Source of the DNA: CAVQLX01 sp963811605
GTDB lineage: Bacteria > Desulfobacterota > Binatia > DP-6
Assembly: GCA_963811605.1 (NCBI GenBank)
Contig: CAWESA010000013.1
Coordinates: 124,001 to 188,000 of the forward strand
Direction of reading: 5' to 3'
DNA: 64,000 nucleotides
In this document: piece after piece, positions 1 to 9,616 of the stretch
Position numbering within the stretch: position 1 is the stretch's first letter
How the letters are laid out: every line of letters starts with the position of its first letter
Program-made: the position numbers and the translations under genes
Notes under the pieces: generated by a model
What the model was told of the DNA's origin: nothing
Seen by the model: only the letters and a program-made list of their open reading frames with translations
Database searches by the model: none

Positions 1-208
1 CGCGCTTCCCGGGGGTCCGCACCCGCGATCCCTTCCGCCCGACCGGCTGATGCGTGGTCGAGGATGTCGTGCGTCGCGTCATCCGCCCGCCCATCCGTCC
101 GGCCGCACCCGCGTCGATCGGTCCGGGCGGGACGGCTCACACTCTTCCGCGCCGGGCGACGCCGCCTCGAACGACAAGCGCGCGTGTGGCGTGACCCGTT
201 AGCGTGCG
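1..208. other. Left-edge region without a recognised gene
   Basis: GC-rich sequence at the window edge. No reading frame here resembles a known protein. It lies downstream of the leftward peroxidase gene that ends at 209 and may hold that gene's terminator or the end of a gene outside the window. I saw no clear hairpin followed by a T-run. Confidence 0.4.
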
Positions 209-2299
209 TCACGGCTGCACGCGGTCGGCGAACGCGCGCAGCGGACCCAGCGTCTCGTCGCGCCCCGACGCTCCGACGGCGGGCAGCTCCACCAGCTCGG
301 TCTCGGCCAGCGGCGCGGTGCCCGCGGCCGCGTGCTCGTCTCCCGGATGGCCGGCCGGGATCGGCAACGCTGGATGATCGAACGGCGCCTTCTCCCACCT
401 GACCCGCTCGTCCGTGAGCGACCCGAGGAACGCGACGATGTCCGCGAGCGTGCTCTCGGACGTGCGGATGCCGAACAGGAACTGCGCATCCCTGCCCTGC
501 GACGCGAAGTTGCCGCCGCGATTGTAGAACGCGAGCACCTCGTCGAGGGTCGCCATGCCGCCGTTGTGCATGTACGGCCCGGTGAGCTCGACGTTGCGCA
601 GCGACGGCACCTTGAAGGCCCCGGCCGTGCCGGTGGCCAGCCGTCCCGCGTCTCCCATCGCCAGCTCGCGCATCGTGACCTCCGGGAGCGGGATCGCGGC
701 CCACCGGGGGGCGGCGCAGTCCTCGTCACCGGCGGGATCGCCGGTGAGCTCCCCCGCAGCGAAGGCGGGCTGGCCAAAGGCCGAGGTCGCGAACGGAGCG
801 GTGAGCGCACAGCTCCGCACGGTCATCATGTCCACCACCCGCTCGGGGCGACCCTCCAGGATCTCGAGGTACTGTGCGGTGAAGGAGAGCGGGCCGCCGA
901 ACGGATCGGTGCCCCCCACTCCGGGATCGTCGTCGGGCGCAACGACGCCGGTGTTGACGAACCCCGTGTCCACGAGCCCCAGCGTCGACGCACCGGACGC
1001 CGCGTGGATCGGCTTCCGGTCGACGTCACCGGCCGAGACGACGCCGGGGCCGCCCGCCAGCGCGGCTCCGGCGTGGCACTCGCTGCAGTGCAGATCGATG
1101 AAGGCGGCCAGCCCGCGCCGCTGCTGCGCGTCGAGCCCGCCCGGCATCCCGCCGGCGTCGCGCGCGCCGTCGAACGGCGCCTGGTCGGAGATCAGGGTGG
1201 ATTCGTAGAGCTGGATGGCGAGCCCGAAGAACATCGCGAAGTTCGCCTCCAGCTGCGTGTAGGGCGCGCCGCCCGCGGCCGGCGCACCGAGCTTGCTCTT
1301 CGTCTTGCGCTTCGGCGCCGCCCAGTAGCGGCGGCCGAACGCCGCCCGCGCGAGCGCGCGGTAGGTCACGTCGAGACCCGTCCCTGAGCGCGCCCGGTAC
1401 TTGCCGAGGACGCCATCGTCGGGATGCACGGCCTGGAACTGCAACGCTCGACGGCCGAGGAGCTTCCGACCGATGTCGGGAAAGGTCCGCCCGCTGCAGG
1501 ACATCTCGTTCGTGTCGAGCGGCGGCTCGACCGCTTGCGACGCCAGCGACGAGTTCACGAGCGACAGCCGCTTGTACCGGAGACGCCCCTTGCGGAACAT
1601 CCAGACGCCCGCGCCGGGATCACGCGGACCGAACGCGTCGACGCCGTTGAAGGTGGCGTTGGCGCGGCCGTCCCAGAACGTCCGCCGATCGAACACCGCG
1701 TTGATCACCGACGGCGCGTTGCGCGACGTCACCAGCCGCGTGCCGATGCCGTGCACGTTGAACAGCGGATCCACGCTGCGCGCGCAGTCGTCGAATGGCG
1801 ACGTCACGTCGCCGGACGCGCGGAACTCGCCGCCGAAGGTGCCGGCAGAGCCGACGACGTCGTCGGTCGTGAAGACGACGGGGGACCCGAAGCTGGCGGG
1901 GTCGGCGAGGCGGTGAAAGGGAAAATCCGACAGCCGCAGCGTGTAGTTCGGGCCGCCGGCGGCGCCCGATGCCATGGGTTGGAAGGTGGAAGCGGTCGGC
2001 CGTCGCCCCGGCGACAGCTGATTCTTGACGCGCGCGTCCGTGCCGGCATGAAAGTGGCAGCTGGCACACGCCATGCCGTCGCTGCCGACCTGGATGTCCC
2101 AGAACAGCGCCTTGCCGAGGGCGATCGCCCGGGCGCGGTTGCGCACGATCGGGGCATGGCCGGCGAGCAGCCCGGGGACCGGCGGCGGCTTGGCGCCCGC
2201 GAGCGACGGCGGCACGACGCCGTGGGCGAACACGGTCGACGCGGCCACGAGCGTCGCGATGACTGCGATACAGGCTATCTTGCGATGCACGCGAATCAT
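209..2299 (-). CDS. Di-haem cytochrome c peroxidase / MauG-family secreted protein
   Basis: A 696-residue exported haem protein of the bacterial di-haem cytochrome c peroxidase / MauG family. It begins MIRVHRKIACIAVIATL, a signal peptide ending near AHG, so ATG at 2299 is preferred over an upstream in-frame ATG at 2383 that would bury it. Two CxxCH haem sites are visible: CASCH in the N-terminal third, just after the family motif around GKALFWDIQVGSDG, and CSECH in the middle. A family-typical ending (TGPYMHNGGMATLDEVLAFY) follows. Members reduce peroxide or oxidise proteins and small molecules in the periplasm; the substrate cannot be read here. It is longer than classical CCP (about 350 residues), like the large MauG-like subgroup. 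A second copy lies at 4724-6631. It is divergent from the gene at 2450. Confidence 0.9.
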   Translation of the reverse strand: MIRVHRKIACIAVIATLVAASTVFAHGVVPPSLAGAKPPPVPGLLAGHAPIVRNRARAIALGKALFWDIQVGSDGMACASCHFHAGTDARVKNQLSPGRRPTASTFQPMASGAAGGPNYTLRLSDFPFHRLADPASFGSPVVFTTDDVVGSAGTFGGEFRASGDVTSPFDDCARSVDPLFNVHGIGTRLVTSRNAPSVINAVFDRRTFWDGRANATFNGVDAFGPRDPGAGVWMFRKGRLRYKRLSLVNSSLASQAVEPPLDTNEMSCSGRTFPDIGRKLLGRRALQFQAVHPDDGVLGKYRARSGTGLDVTYRALARAAFGRRYWAAPKRKTKSKLGAPAAGGAPYTQLEANFAMFFGLAIQLYESTLISDQAPFDGARDAGGMPGGLDAQQRRGLAAFIDLHCSECHAGAALAGGPGVVSAGDVDRKPIHAASGASTLGLVDTGFVNTGVVAPDDDPGVGGTDPFGGPLSFTAQYLEILEGRPERVVDMMTVRSCALTAPFATSAFGQPAFAAGELTGDPAGDEDCAAPRWAAIPLPEVTMRELAMGDAGRLATGTAGAFKVPSLRNVELTGPYMHNGGMATLDEVLAFYNRGGNFASQGRDAQFLFGIRTSESTLADIVAFLGSLTDERVRWEKAPFDHPALPIPAGHPGDEHAAAGTAPLAETELVELPAVGASGRDETLGPLRAFADRVQP

Positions 2300-2365
2300 G
2301 CGGCCCCGAGAGCTTGCCACGAGCCGGCCGCAGCGTCGACGTCGGAGCGTGTCTCGAGCGCCTCC

Positions 2366-2382
2366 TGCGACATCATGTCGCA
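2366..2382. promoter_or_regulatory. Palindromic operator candidate in divergent promoter region
   Basis: TGCGACATCATGTCGCA: two perfect 8-bp arms around one central base. It sits almost exactly midway in the 150-bp spacer between the divergent starts at 2299 and 2450, about 67 bp from each. That placement suits a site for a dimeric regulator acting on both genes. The regulator is not identifiable from the window. Confidence 0.5.
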
Positions 2383-2449
2383 TTGTAGGATCGGCGACCG
2401 GCCGGGTATCGGGACCGCAACGCCCTCAACATCGTCGAGGAGACACGCA

Positions 2450-3571
2450 ATGCCCGGAACGTCCATCGGTCTCATCCTGGCCGCGGGTGTCGTGACGCTG
2501 GCCCTGGCCAGCGCGGCACATGCGCACGCGACCTACAACGTCTCGGGCTACGGCTCGGGCCTGGCTGGCAGTACCAACGGCGCGGATGGATTCCCCACCA
2601 CCGTTCCCCCAGCCACGTGGACCAACGGTCCGACATCCGAGTACGCGGGGGCGCTTCCGGTCACCTGGTATTGCGGGCTGCACAACGCGACCCAGGTTCG
2701 CACCATCCAGACCGGGTTCGGACCGCATCCGCCCTCGGGCAGCCTGCTCGATCAGGTCACGACGTACAACGCGGGCGCCGACCCCGATCTGGCGACCGAC
2801 ATGGTGCTGGCGGTGGGAGGACTGTCCTGGTCGGATCCGTCCAACGGCAACCAGGGATGGGGACACGGCCTCGACTACGGCCTGATTCACGCGACGCCTC
2901 TCGACACCATCGAGGCCGACGGGCCGGTGAGCCTGACGATCACGCTCGCTGACGATCCGACCGACGGGGTCGCCGTCCGGTTGGCCTACGCGCTCTATGC
3001 CGGCTGGGACACGAGCACCTCCGGCGAGCGTCACCAGACCTTCACGACGAGTCCCTCCCCGGTGGACGATCCACTGGGGTCGTCGGGCCTCACCCTGATC
3101 GACTATGCCGTGGCGACCGCTCCGGGAACCACGTTGAGCCGGACCTACGACATCGACCCTGCGTACGACGGCAAGTACACGATCTTCGTGGGCGCGCTCG
3201 ACGGCGTCGCGGGCCAGTACCAGCTCACCGCCGGCCTCTTCCCGACCGGGGCCGCGCTCAACCAGCAGCTGAGCCAGTGCGCGACCGACCTCGCCGGCGC
3301 ACAGACCGCGCTGGCCGAGATCACCAGCGACGCCGACGCGGACGGCGTCCCCGACCAGCGCGACGCCTGTCCCGGCACCGCGGCGGGCCAGTTCGTCGAC
3401 CAGGCCGGCTGCTCGCAGGCCGAGTTCTGCGCCGGCATCCAGATCGTCAAGAAGTCCGACCGCAAGGCGTGCGCCAAGTCCGACTGGAAGAACGACGAGC
3501 CCACCATGAAGGCGAAGAGCGCCGACTGCGCCTTCGACAAGAAGGCGAAGACGTGCGGGGCCAAGCCGTGA
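2450..3571 (+). CDS. Secreted protein with TSP3-like calcium-binding segment, unknown function
   Basis: A 373-residue exported protein. The start at 2450 follows a good ribosome site (GAGGAG about 8 bases before) and opens a clear signal peptide, MPGTSIGLILAAGVVTLAL, cleaved near AHA. The mature part (residues about 26-265) has no family I recognise; it is rich in Gly, Thr, Asp and aromatic residues, as in beta-sandwich secreted proteins. Near residue 300 there is a thrombospondin type 3-like calcium-binding stretch (DADADGVPDQRDACPG). The last 50 residues form a Lys- and Cys-rich tail with paired cysteines. It is divergent from the peroxidase at 209-2299 and may share control with it through the palindrome at 2366. 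Function is not assigned. Confidence 0.8.
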   Translation: MPGTSIGLILAAGVVTLALASAAHAHATYNVSGYGSGLAGSTNGADGFPTTVPPATWTNGPTSEYAGALPVTWYCGLHNATQVRTIQTGFGPHPPSGSLLDQVTTYNAGADPDLATDMVLAVGGLSWSDPSNGNQGWGHGLDYGLIHATPLDTIEADGPVSLTITLADDPTDGVAVRLAYALYAGWDTSTSGERHQTFTTSPSPVDDPLGSSGLTLIDYAVATAPGTTLSRTYDIDPAYDGKYTIFVGALDGVAGQYQLTAGLFPTGAALNQQLSQCATDLAGAQTALAEITSDADADGVPDQRDACPGTAAGQFVDQAGCSQAEFCAGIQIVKKSDRKACAKSDWKNDEPTMKAKSADCAFDKKAKTCGAKP

Positions 3572-3653
3572 CGCTGGTGCAGCGATCGGGACGACGCCAT
3601 CGCTGACCCTTCGCCTCGCCCGCTTCGCACCGGGCGCGCCCGTCGCTGGCATC

Positions 3654-4724
3654 GTGACCTCGGCGACACCGGGACAGCGTGTCGTGTGGGCATTGGGAAG
3701 GATGACTGCCGTGCTGCTTCTAGCGACCGTCACGCGCCCGGCGCCGGCTGCCGTCGGCTCGCCGCCGGGAGCGGCCGGCGACCGCGTGCCGATCCGGACC
3801 ACGCGCCTCGTCTTGCGGTCCGCCGGGGCGGCCTCGGCCGGCGCGCGGTTGAGGTTCGCATCACGAAGCCACACCGCCGACGGCGCCGGACGCATCCTCC
3901 CGCCGGCCCGTGGATCGGCGCGCGACCCGACGCGATACGGAGCGGTGCTCCGCGTCTACGGGGCAGGCTCCAGCACCGACCTGGCGGTGCACGCGCTGCC
4001 CGCGGACGGCTGGCGCGCGGTGGGCGGCGAGCGGCGCGCGAAGGGGTTCCGCTTCCGCGGTCGTGGGGCGGTGCGCAGCGTCGTCCTGGCCCCTGACGCG
4101 ATCAGCATCCGCGGGCGCATCGCGTACACCCTCGACGAGCCCCATCAGGGTGCGGTCGCCGTGGATCTCGTTCTGGGAGCGTCGGATGGCGCCGGATGGT
4201 GTGCGATGACGGCGGCACGGGCGCAGGGCACTCCGCCGTCGACCGCCCGCGACGACCGTCCGCGCCGCTTCGTCGGCGCCACCACCGTCGCGCCGCCCGT
4301 CTCGTGTCCCTCCTTGCCGTCGAGCGTGACGACGACGATCGTCACGACCTCCACCACCTCGTCGACGATCCCGGCACTCTGGTCCGCCCTCCATGCTGCC
4401 GTGATCGCTCCGCGCTGCGCCTCGTGTCACGGCCAGGACGGCGAAGCCGGGCTCAGCGGACTCGAGGCCTGCACTTCCGGGTATGCCAGCCTGGTCAACG
4501 TGCCCAGCACGGAGCTACCCGGACGTGATCGTGTGGAACCCGGCGCTCCCGCGCTCAGCTGGCTCGTCCAGAAGGTCGAGGGCACGCAGGACGCTTCGGA
4601 GGGCCAGTGCACCGGGGGGTCCTGCGGGGACGCCATGTCCCTCGAGCCGCCACCGCTCGACCCTGCCGCGCGAGATGCGATCATCGCGTGGATCGCGGGC
4701 GGCGCAGCCAACGACTGTCCCTGA
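3654..4724 (+). CDS. Secreted mono-haem c-type cytochrome-like protein
   Basis: A 356-residue exported protein. The N-terminus contains a signal peptide (hydrophobic MTAVLLLATV, residues 17-26). The frame opens at GTG 3654; an internal ATG at 3702 is possible, but its SD-like GGGAAGG abuts the start codon. Residues about 30-215 are a basic domain I do not recognise. A Thr/Ser-rich linker follows (residues about 220-240), then a C-terminal cytochrome c domain with one CASCH haem site near residue 260 and further cysteines, resembling the short cytochrome domains that end in IIAWIAGG. Its stop overlaps the next start (TGATG at 4722-4726), so it is translationally coupled to the di-haem peroxidase and may pass electrons to it. 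Confidence 0.8.
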   Translation: MTSATPGQRVVWALGRMTAVLLLATVTRPAPAAVGSPPGAAGDRVPIRTTRLVLRSAGAASAGARLRFASRSHTADGAGRILPPARGSARDPTRYGAVLRVYGAGSSTDLAVHALPADGWRAVGGERRAKGFRFRGRGAVRSVVLAPDAISIRGRIAYTLDEPHQGAVAVDLVLGASDGAGWCAMTAARAQGTPPSTARDDRPRRFVGATTVAPPVSCPSLPSSVTTTIVTTSTTSSTIPALWSALHAAVIAPRCASCHGQDGEAGLSGLEACTSGYASLVNVPSTELPGRDRVEPGAPALSWLVQKVEGTQDASEGQCTGGSCGDAMSLEPPPLDPAARDAIIAWIAGGAANDCP

Positions 4725-6631
4725 TGGGCGGCTCGATGACCCGCGCCGCCGCCCGCTCGCACTCATGGCTCGCATGCCTGCTCGTCGCCACCGGCCTCCC
4801 CGCCGCATCGCCGGCGCATGCGCAGACCGATGACCCGTCGAGGCCGCCTTCGCTCAAGACCGTCGCGGTGCCGGGTCCGGACAGCCTCGACGAATTCATC
4901 CGTGACCGCCGCGCGGCCGTCGTCCTCGGCAAGGCGCTCTTCTGGGACATGCAGGTGGGCAGCGACGGCGTGCAGGCCTGCGCCACCTGCCACTTCAACG
5001 CCGGCGCCGACAGCCGCGCGCGCAACCAGCTGAACCCGGGGCAGCGTCGCATCGGCGCCGCCGGCGATCCCGACCCGGACGTGACCTTCTCGGCCGGGCT
5101 CGGCCCGAATCACCTGCTGACGCCGGCCGACTTTCCGCTCTCGCCCCGCTCGAACGACGTCGTCGGCTCGGCCGGCATCGTCGGCGCACTGTTCGGGGAG
5201 CTCACGGGGCGCCCGGCCGAGCGGTCGCTCGTCATCCCGGATCAGGACGGTTTCGCGCTGCGCGGCGTGAACGTCCGTCGCGTGGTGGGACGCCATGCGC
5301 CGAGCGTGATCAACGCGGTGTTCAACCACCGCCAGTTCTGGGACGGCCGCGCGCAGAACGAGTTCAACGGCGTCAACGGGCTCGGCGACCTCGATCCCGA
5401 TGCCGTGGTGTGGCGTGCGGACGATCCCCGCGGGCCCGTCCCGGTGCGCGTGCGCCTCGACGACTCGAGCCTGGCCTCGCAGGCGGTGATGCCGGTGGTG
5501 AGCAACACGGAGATGTCGGCCACCGGGCGCACGTTCGCCCACGTGGCCGGAAAGTTCGTGCGCGGACGGCGCGAGACCGGCCGCCGCATCCGCACGCTGC
5601 GGCCGCTCGCCCAGCAGCTGGTCGCCCCCGACGACGGCGTCCTCGGCGCGCTCAGCCGCTGGCCGCGACCCGGGCTGCGCGTGTCGCGCTACGAGCAGCT
5701 CGTGAAGCGCGCCTTCCGCCGCGAGTGGTGGAAGGCGACGCGGCTCCTGCGCGAGAATCCGGACGGCAGCGTCGCGATCGTGCACACGACCGACGGCGAT
5801 CCCGCGACCGTGGAGCTCACGCTCATGCAGGCCAACTTTCCGCTCTTCTTCGGCCTCGCCATCCAGCTCTACGAGAGCACCTTGGTCGCGGATGATTCCC
5901 CCTACGATCGCTACATGGACGGCGACGCCGACGCGGTGGACGCCCGGGTCTTGCTCGGCGTGGACATCTTCCGCAGCCAGACGCGCGGCCGCTGCATCAA
6001 CTGCCACGAGGGCGCCGAGCTCACCGGGGCGTCGGTCCGCCGCGTGCGCGAGAGCCCGACGCGCATCCGGGAGGAGCAGGCGCTCGATCGCGGGTACAAC
6101 AACATCGGCGTGTTGCCGACGCGCGAGGACGTCGGCGTCGGCGGTCGCGACACGCTCGGACACTGGCTGTCCACGGTGCGCCGGCTCGATCCCCCGCCGG
6201 CCGAGCCGATCGCGGTCGACGGCGCCGTCAAGGTGCCCGGGCTGCGCAACGTCGAGCTCACGGCCCCGTACTTCCACACGGGCGGCTTCCTGACTCTGTC
6301 CGACGTGCTGCGCTTCTACTCCCGCGGCGGCGATGCACGGCCGCAGCACACCGCCGACGGCTCGCTCGAGATCGCGCCGCTGAACGTACTCGACAGCACG
6401 GACGATGAGCTGGCCGCGCTCGAGGCGTTCCTGCACGCGCTCACCGACGAGCGGGTGCGCTTCCAGCGCGCGCCGTTCGATCATCCCCAGCTCTTCGTCC
6501 CGGACGGCCACCTGGGCGACGACGGCGCCGTGGTGGACGACGGGACAGGACGGGCCGTCGACCGGCTCGTCGAGATCGTCCCGGTGGGCCGCTACGGCGG
6601 CCCGCCGCTGCCGCGCTTCCTCGAGCCGTGA
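4724..6631 (+). CDS. Di-haem cytochrome c peroxidase / MauG-family secreted protein (second copy)
   Basis: A 635-residue paralogue of the protein at 209-2299. It has the same order of motifs: signal peptide (ending PAHA about residue 34), GKALFWDMQVGSDG, CATCH haem site, MSATGRTFAHV, then CINCH haem site and the ending TAPYFHTGGFLTLSDVLRFY. Two haem c groups are therefore expected in the periplasm. I chose ATG 4724 because it overlaps the TGA of the cytochrome gene by one base; ATG 4736 is an alternative that keeps the signal peptide. The family comprises peroxidases and MauG-like oxidases, and the in vivo substrate is unknown. The pairing with an upstream haem protein suggests a small electron-transfer operon. 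Its 3' end meets the leftward sulfotransferase gene with a 4-bp gap. Confidence 0.9.
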   Translation: MGGSMTRAAARSHSWLACLLVATGLPAASPAHAQTDDPSRPPSLKTVAVPGPDSLDEFIRDRRAAVVLGKALFWDMQVGSDGVQACATCHFNAGADSRARNQLNPGQRRIGAAGDPDPDVTFSAGLGPNHLLTPADFPLSPRSNDVVGSAGIVGALFGELTGRPAERSLVIPDQDGFALRGVNVRRVVGRHAPSVINAVFNHRQFWDGRAQNEFNGVNGLGDLDPDAVVWRADDPRGPVPVRVRLDDSSLASQAVMPVVSNTEMSATGRTFAHVAGKFVRGRRETGRRIRTLRPLAQQLVAPDDGVLGALSRWPRPGLRVSRYEQLVKRAFRREWWKATRLLRENPDGSVAIVHTTDGDPATVELTLMQANFPLFFGLAIQLYESTLVADDSPYDRYMDGDADAVDARVLLGVDIFRSQTRGRCINCHEGAELTGASVRRVRESPTRIREEQALDRGYNNIGVLPTREDVGVGGRDTLGHWLSTVRRLDPPPAEPIAVDGAVKVPGLRNVELTAPYFHTGGFLTLSDVLRFYSRGGDARPQHTADGSLEIAPLNVLDSTDDELAALEAFLHALTDERVRFQRAPFDHPQLFVPDGHLGDDGAVVDDGTGRAVDRLVEIVPVGRYGGPPLPRFLEP

Positions 6632-6635
6632 GCGG

Positions 6636-7208
6636 CTAGCGGCGCTGGCGATAGAGCGTGCCGGACGCGACCGACGCCATGCGGCTCGCGTCGAGCGGAA
6701 GGCCGAGAAAGCGCACGACCTCGGCGCAGTGCCGCTCGGGGTCCTGCATGAGATCGTTGTAGCTCACGTACAGCACGGCGATGTTGGGCTGCTCGGCGAG
6801 CCACGCCCCGGTGCGCGCCAGATGCGAGGTGAAGAACGCCGCCATCTTCTCGTCGCTGGTCGTGTCCGTCGGCTTGCCACGCCGGACGAGCATCTGCCGC
6901 TGCGACGCCAGCACCTCCTCGAGGTTCCGCCGCATGAACACCACCTTGTACCGGTGCGTCGCGGGCAGGTGCTTCAAGAGCGCCGAGATCATCTTGACGA
7001 CCTTGCCGCGAGCCTCGTCGAGCCACGCCTGGTCGTGCTCGATCTTCTTGACGCGCTCGAACTCGTAGTAGCCCTCGGGGTTGTCCTCGTCGGCCGTGCG
7101 CTGGTGGTCGGCCAGCACGCCCAGGCCGCCGGCCTCCAGCATCTTCATCATCATGGACGTGCCGGATCGTGGCAGTCCCGAGACCAGCGTGACGAAATCC
7201 TCGGCCAT
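6636..7208 (-). CDS. Sulfotransferase-family protein (P-loop)
   Basis: A compact 190-residue member of the PAPS-dependent sulfotransferase fold. The 5'-phosphosulfate loop is at the N-terminus (SGLPRSGTSMM, residues 10-20) and the 3'-phosphate region is VVFMRRNLEEVLASQ in the middle, where Arg and Ser normally contact PAPS. Such short bacterial proteins transfer sulfate to, or simply bind, small molecules or lipids; the acceptor is not predictable. It is shorter than typical cytosolic sulfotransferases (250-300 residues), which fits the short bacterial sulfotransferase-like subgroup. It stands alone on the minus strand. The gene upstream of it on the same strand ends at 7316, leaving about 107 bp that contain a palindrome. 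Confidence 0.85.
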   Translation of the reverse strand: MAEDFVTLVSGLPRSGTSMMMKMLEAGGLGVLADHQRTADEDNPEGYYEFERVKKIEHDQAWLDEARGKVVKMISALLKHLPATHRYKVVFMRRNLEEVLASQRQMLVRRGKPTDTTSDEKMAAFFTSHLARTGAWLAEQPNIAVLYVSYNDLMQDPERHCAEVVRFLGLPLDASRMASVASGTLYRQRR

Positions 7209-7303
7209 TCCGGATGCTTCCCTCCTGCACGCGCGGCGGCGCGGGCGCGGAGTCTAGCCGAGGGCCCGTGAGGGTACCAGCGATGGCAGCCGGTGCCGAC
7301 CGC

Positions 7304-7321
7304 GCCTAGGCGCGCCTAGGC
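7304..7321. repeat. Perfect 18-bp palindrome overlapping a stop codon
   Basis: GCCTAGGCGCGCCTAGGC reads identically on both strands and consists of two GCCTAGGC units around GC. Its right half supplies the TAG stop of the small gene that ends at 7316. CTAG-containing words are usually rare in GC-rich bacteria. It may be a protein site or a mini-hairpin; no T-run follows. Confidence 0.5.
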
Positions 7322-7621
7322 GGCGGTGCGCGTCGGCTTCGGCTTCTCGGGCTGCCCGCCCCGGCGGCGCACGGCAACGCGGATGCCGCGGCCCGTGAGC
7401 AGATCGACCCGCCGGCGCAGCCGTTCGACCACTTGCGGGGCCTCGGCCCAGCGCAGCTCGAGCTGGACGGTGGTGCCGCGGCCGGCCGCGAGGGCGTCCT
7501 CGACGATGGTCTGCGTCATGTACGGGGTGAGCGGGCCGACGCGCTCGATCACCGAGTCGTCGCAGCACGGCGGCACGACGCGAGCGCGGATCCAGGGAGC
7601 TTCGTCATCGGGGAACATCAT
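7316..7621 (-). CDS. Small protein of unknown function coupled to a receiver gene
   Basis: A 101-residue soluble protein starting MMFPDDEAPWIRARVVPP. It begins inside the stop of the receiver gene (ATGA overlap at 7618-7621), so it is co-translated with it. It holds a CC pair near residue 23, a central helix-forming part (VIERVGPLTPYMTQTIVEDAL), an alternating strand TVQLELRW, and a basic C-terminus rich in Arg, Lys and Pro. I do not recognise a family. The tight coupling to a phosphorylation receiver suggests a partner or effector of that receiver, which is inference only. Confidence 0.65.
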   Translation of the reverse strand: MMFPDDEAPWIRARVVPPCCDDSVIERVGPLTPYMTQTIVEDALAAGRGTTVQLELRWAEAPQVVERLRRRVDLLTGRGIRVAVRRRGGQPEKPKPTRTAA

Positions 7622-8073
7622 GGGTGTTGCACCTGTCGGATGGCCTCGCACAGCGCGTCGAGCTCGAACGGCTTGTCCAGCACCATGTTGGCGCCCAGCG
7701 CGCGGGCGCGGGCATGAGTCGCCTCGTCGCCGAACGCGGTGATCAGGATGATGCCTCCGGGCCAGCCGACCTCGCGCAGGCGCGCGAGGGCATCGATACC
7801 GCTCATGCCCGGCATGCGGATGTCAGACACGAGCACGCAGTTGCTGCCATCGTCACGCGCGTCGGACACCCAGGCGATGCAGTCGAGGAGATCGACGCCG
7901 TCGGTCGCCTCGACCACGTCCCAGCCGGCGCGGCGCAGGGTGGTCGCAACCAGCATGCGCATCTCCCGGTCGTCCTCGGCGAGCACGACACAGGGACGCC
8001 GCGACGTGTCCGCGCCCGCGAGCTCCGGGGGCACCGCCTCTTCGAGCACGTCGAACGCCAGGGCCGTCTTCAT
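7618..8073 (-). CDS. Single-domain response regulator (receiver only)
   Basis: A 151-residue protein with one CheY-like receiver and no output domain. The acidic pocket is in VVLAEDDREMRM, the phospho-acceptor Asp is in LVSDIRMPG, a Thr is in ILITAFGD, and the conserved Lys is in LDKPF. About 28 residues precede the domain. ATG 8073 follows a strong ribosome site (GGAGGAG about 6 bases before). The gene lies 178 bp after the NtrC-type regulator and overlaps the small unknown gene. It probably takes phosphate from the kinase at 9613-11101 or from another kinase in a phosphorelay, acting by protein contact. Confidence 0.92.
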   Translation of the reverse strand: MKTALAFDVLEEAVPPELAGADTSRRPCVVLAEDDREMRMLVATTLRRAGWDVVEATDGVDLLDCIAWVSDARDDGSNCVLVSDIRMPGMSGIDALARLREVGWPGGIILITAFGDEATHARARALGANMVLDKPFELDALCEAIRQVQHP

Positions 8074-8251
8074 CGGTTTCTCCTCCTTGGAGCACACACC
8101 CCCCAATGCAGGTCGCGTGCCGCCCCGCACCGCACCGCCTCCGCAGGCGGGCGCGAGGGGTGAGCCGCCGCCGGGGCGGGGCAAATTGCCAGGTGTGGCG
8201 CGCTGCCCCGGCACCGCCATGCGTGCGCGTCCACGGAGACGCGACGCGCGT
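8074..8251. other. Spacer with inverted repeats between regulator and receiver genes
   Basis: A 178-bp gap in an otherwise tight minus-strand cluster. It contains GGCAAATTGCC (8180-8190, 5-bp arms around one base). That lies inside a larger inverted repeat with CCGGGGC near 8171 and GCCCCGG near 8204. On the minus strand this could form a hairpin after the NtrC-type gene, but no T-run follows. A promoter for the receiver gene is expected here. I did not find a sigma-54 -24/-12 pair. Confidence 0.35.

Positions 8252-9612
<1,361 letters not shown>

Positions 9613-9616
<4 letters not shown>

Noticed and set aside
8074..8251. Search for a sigma-54 promoter (-24 GG, -12 GC) near the NtrC-type regulator
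   Set aside because: No GG-N10-GC pair of the right form was found in this spacer or in the spacer upstream of the kinase gene (11102-11228).
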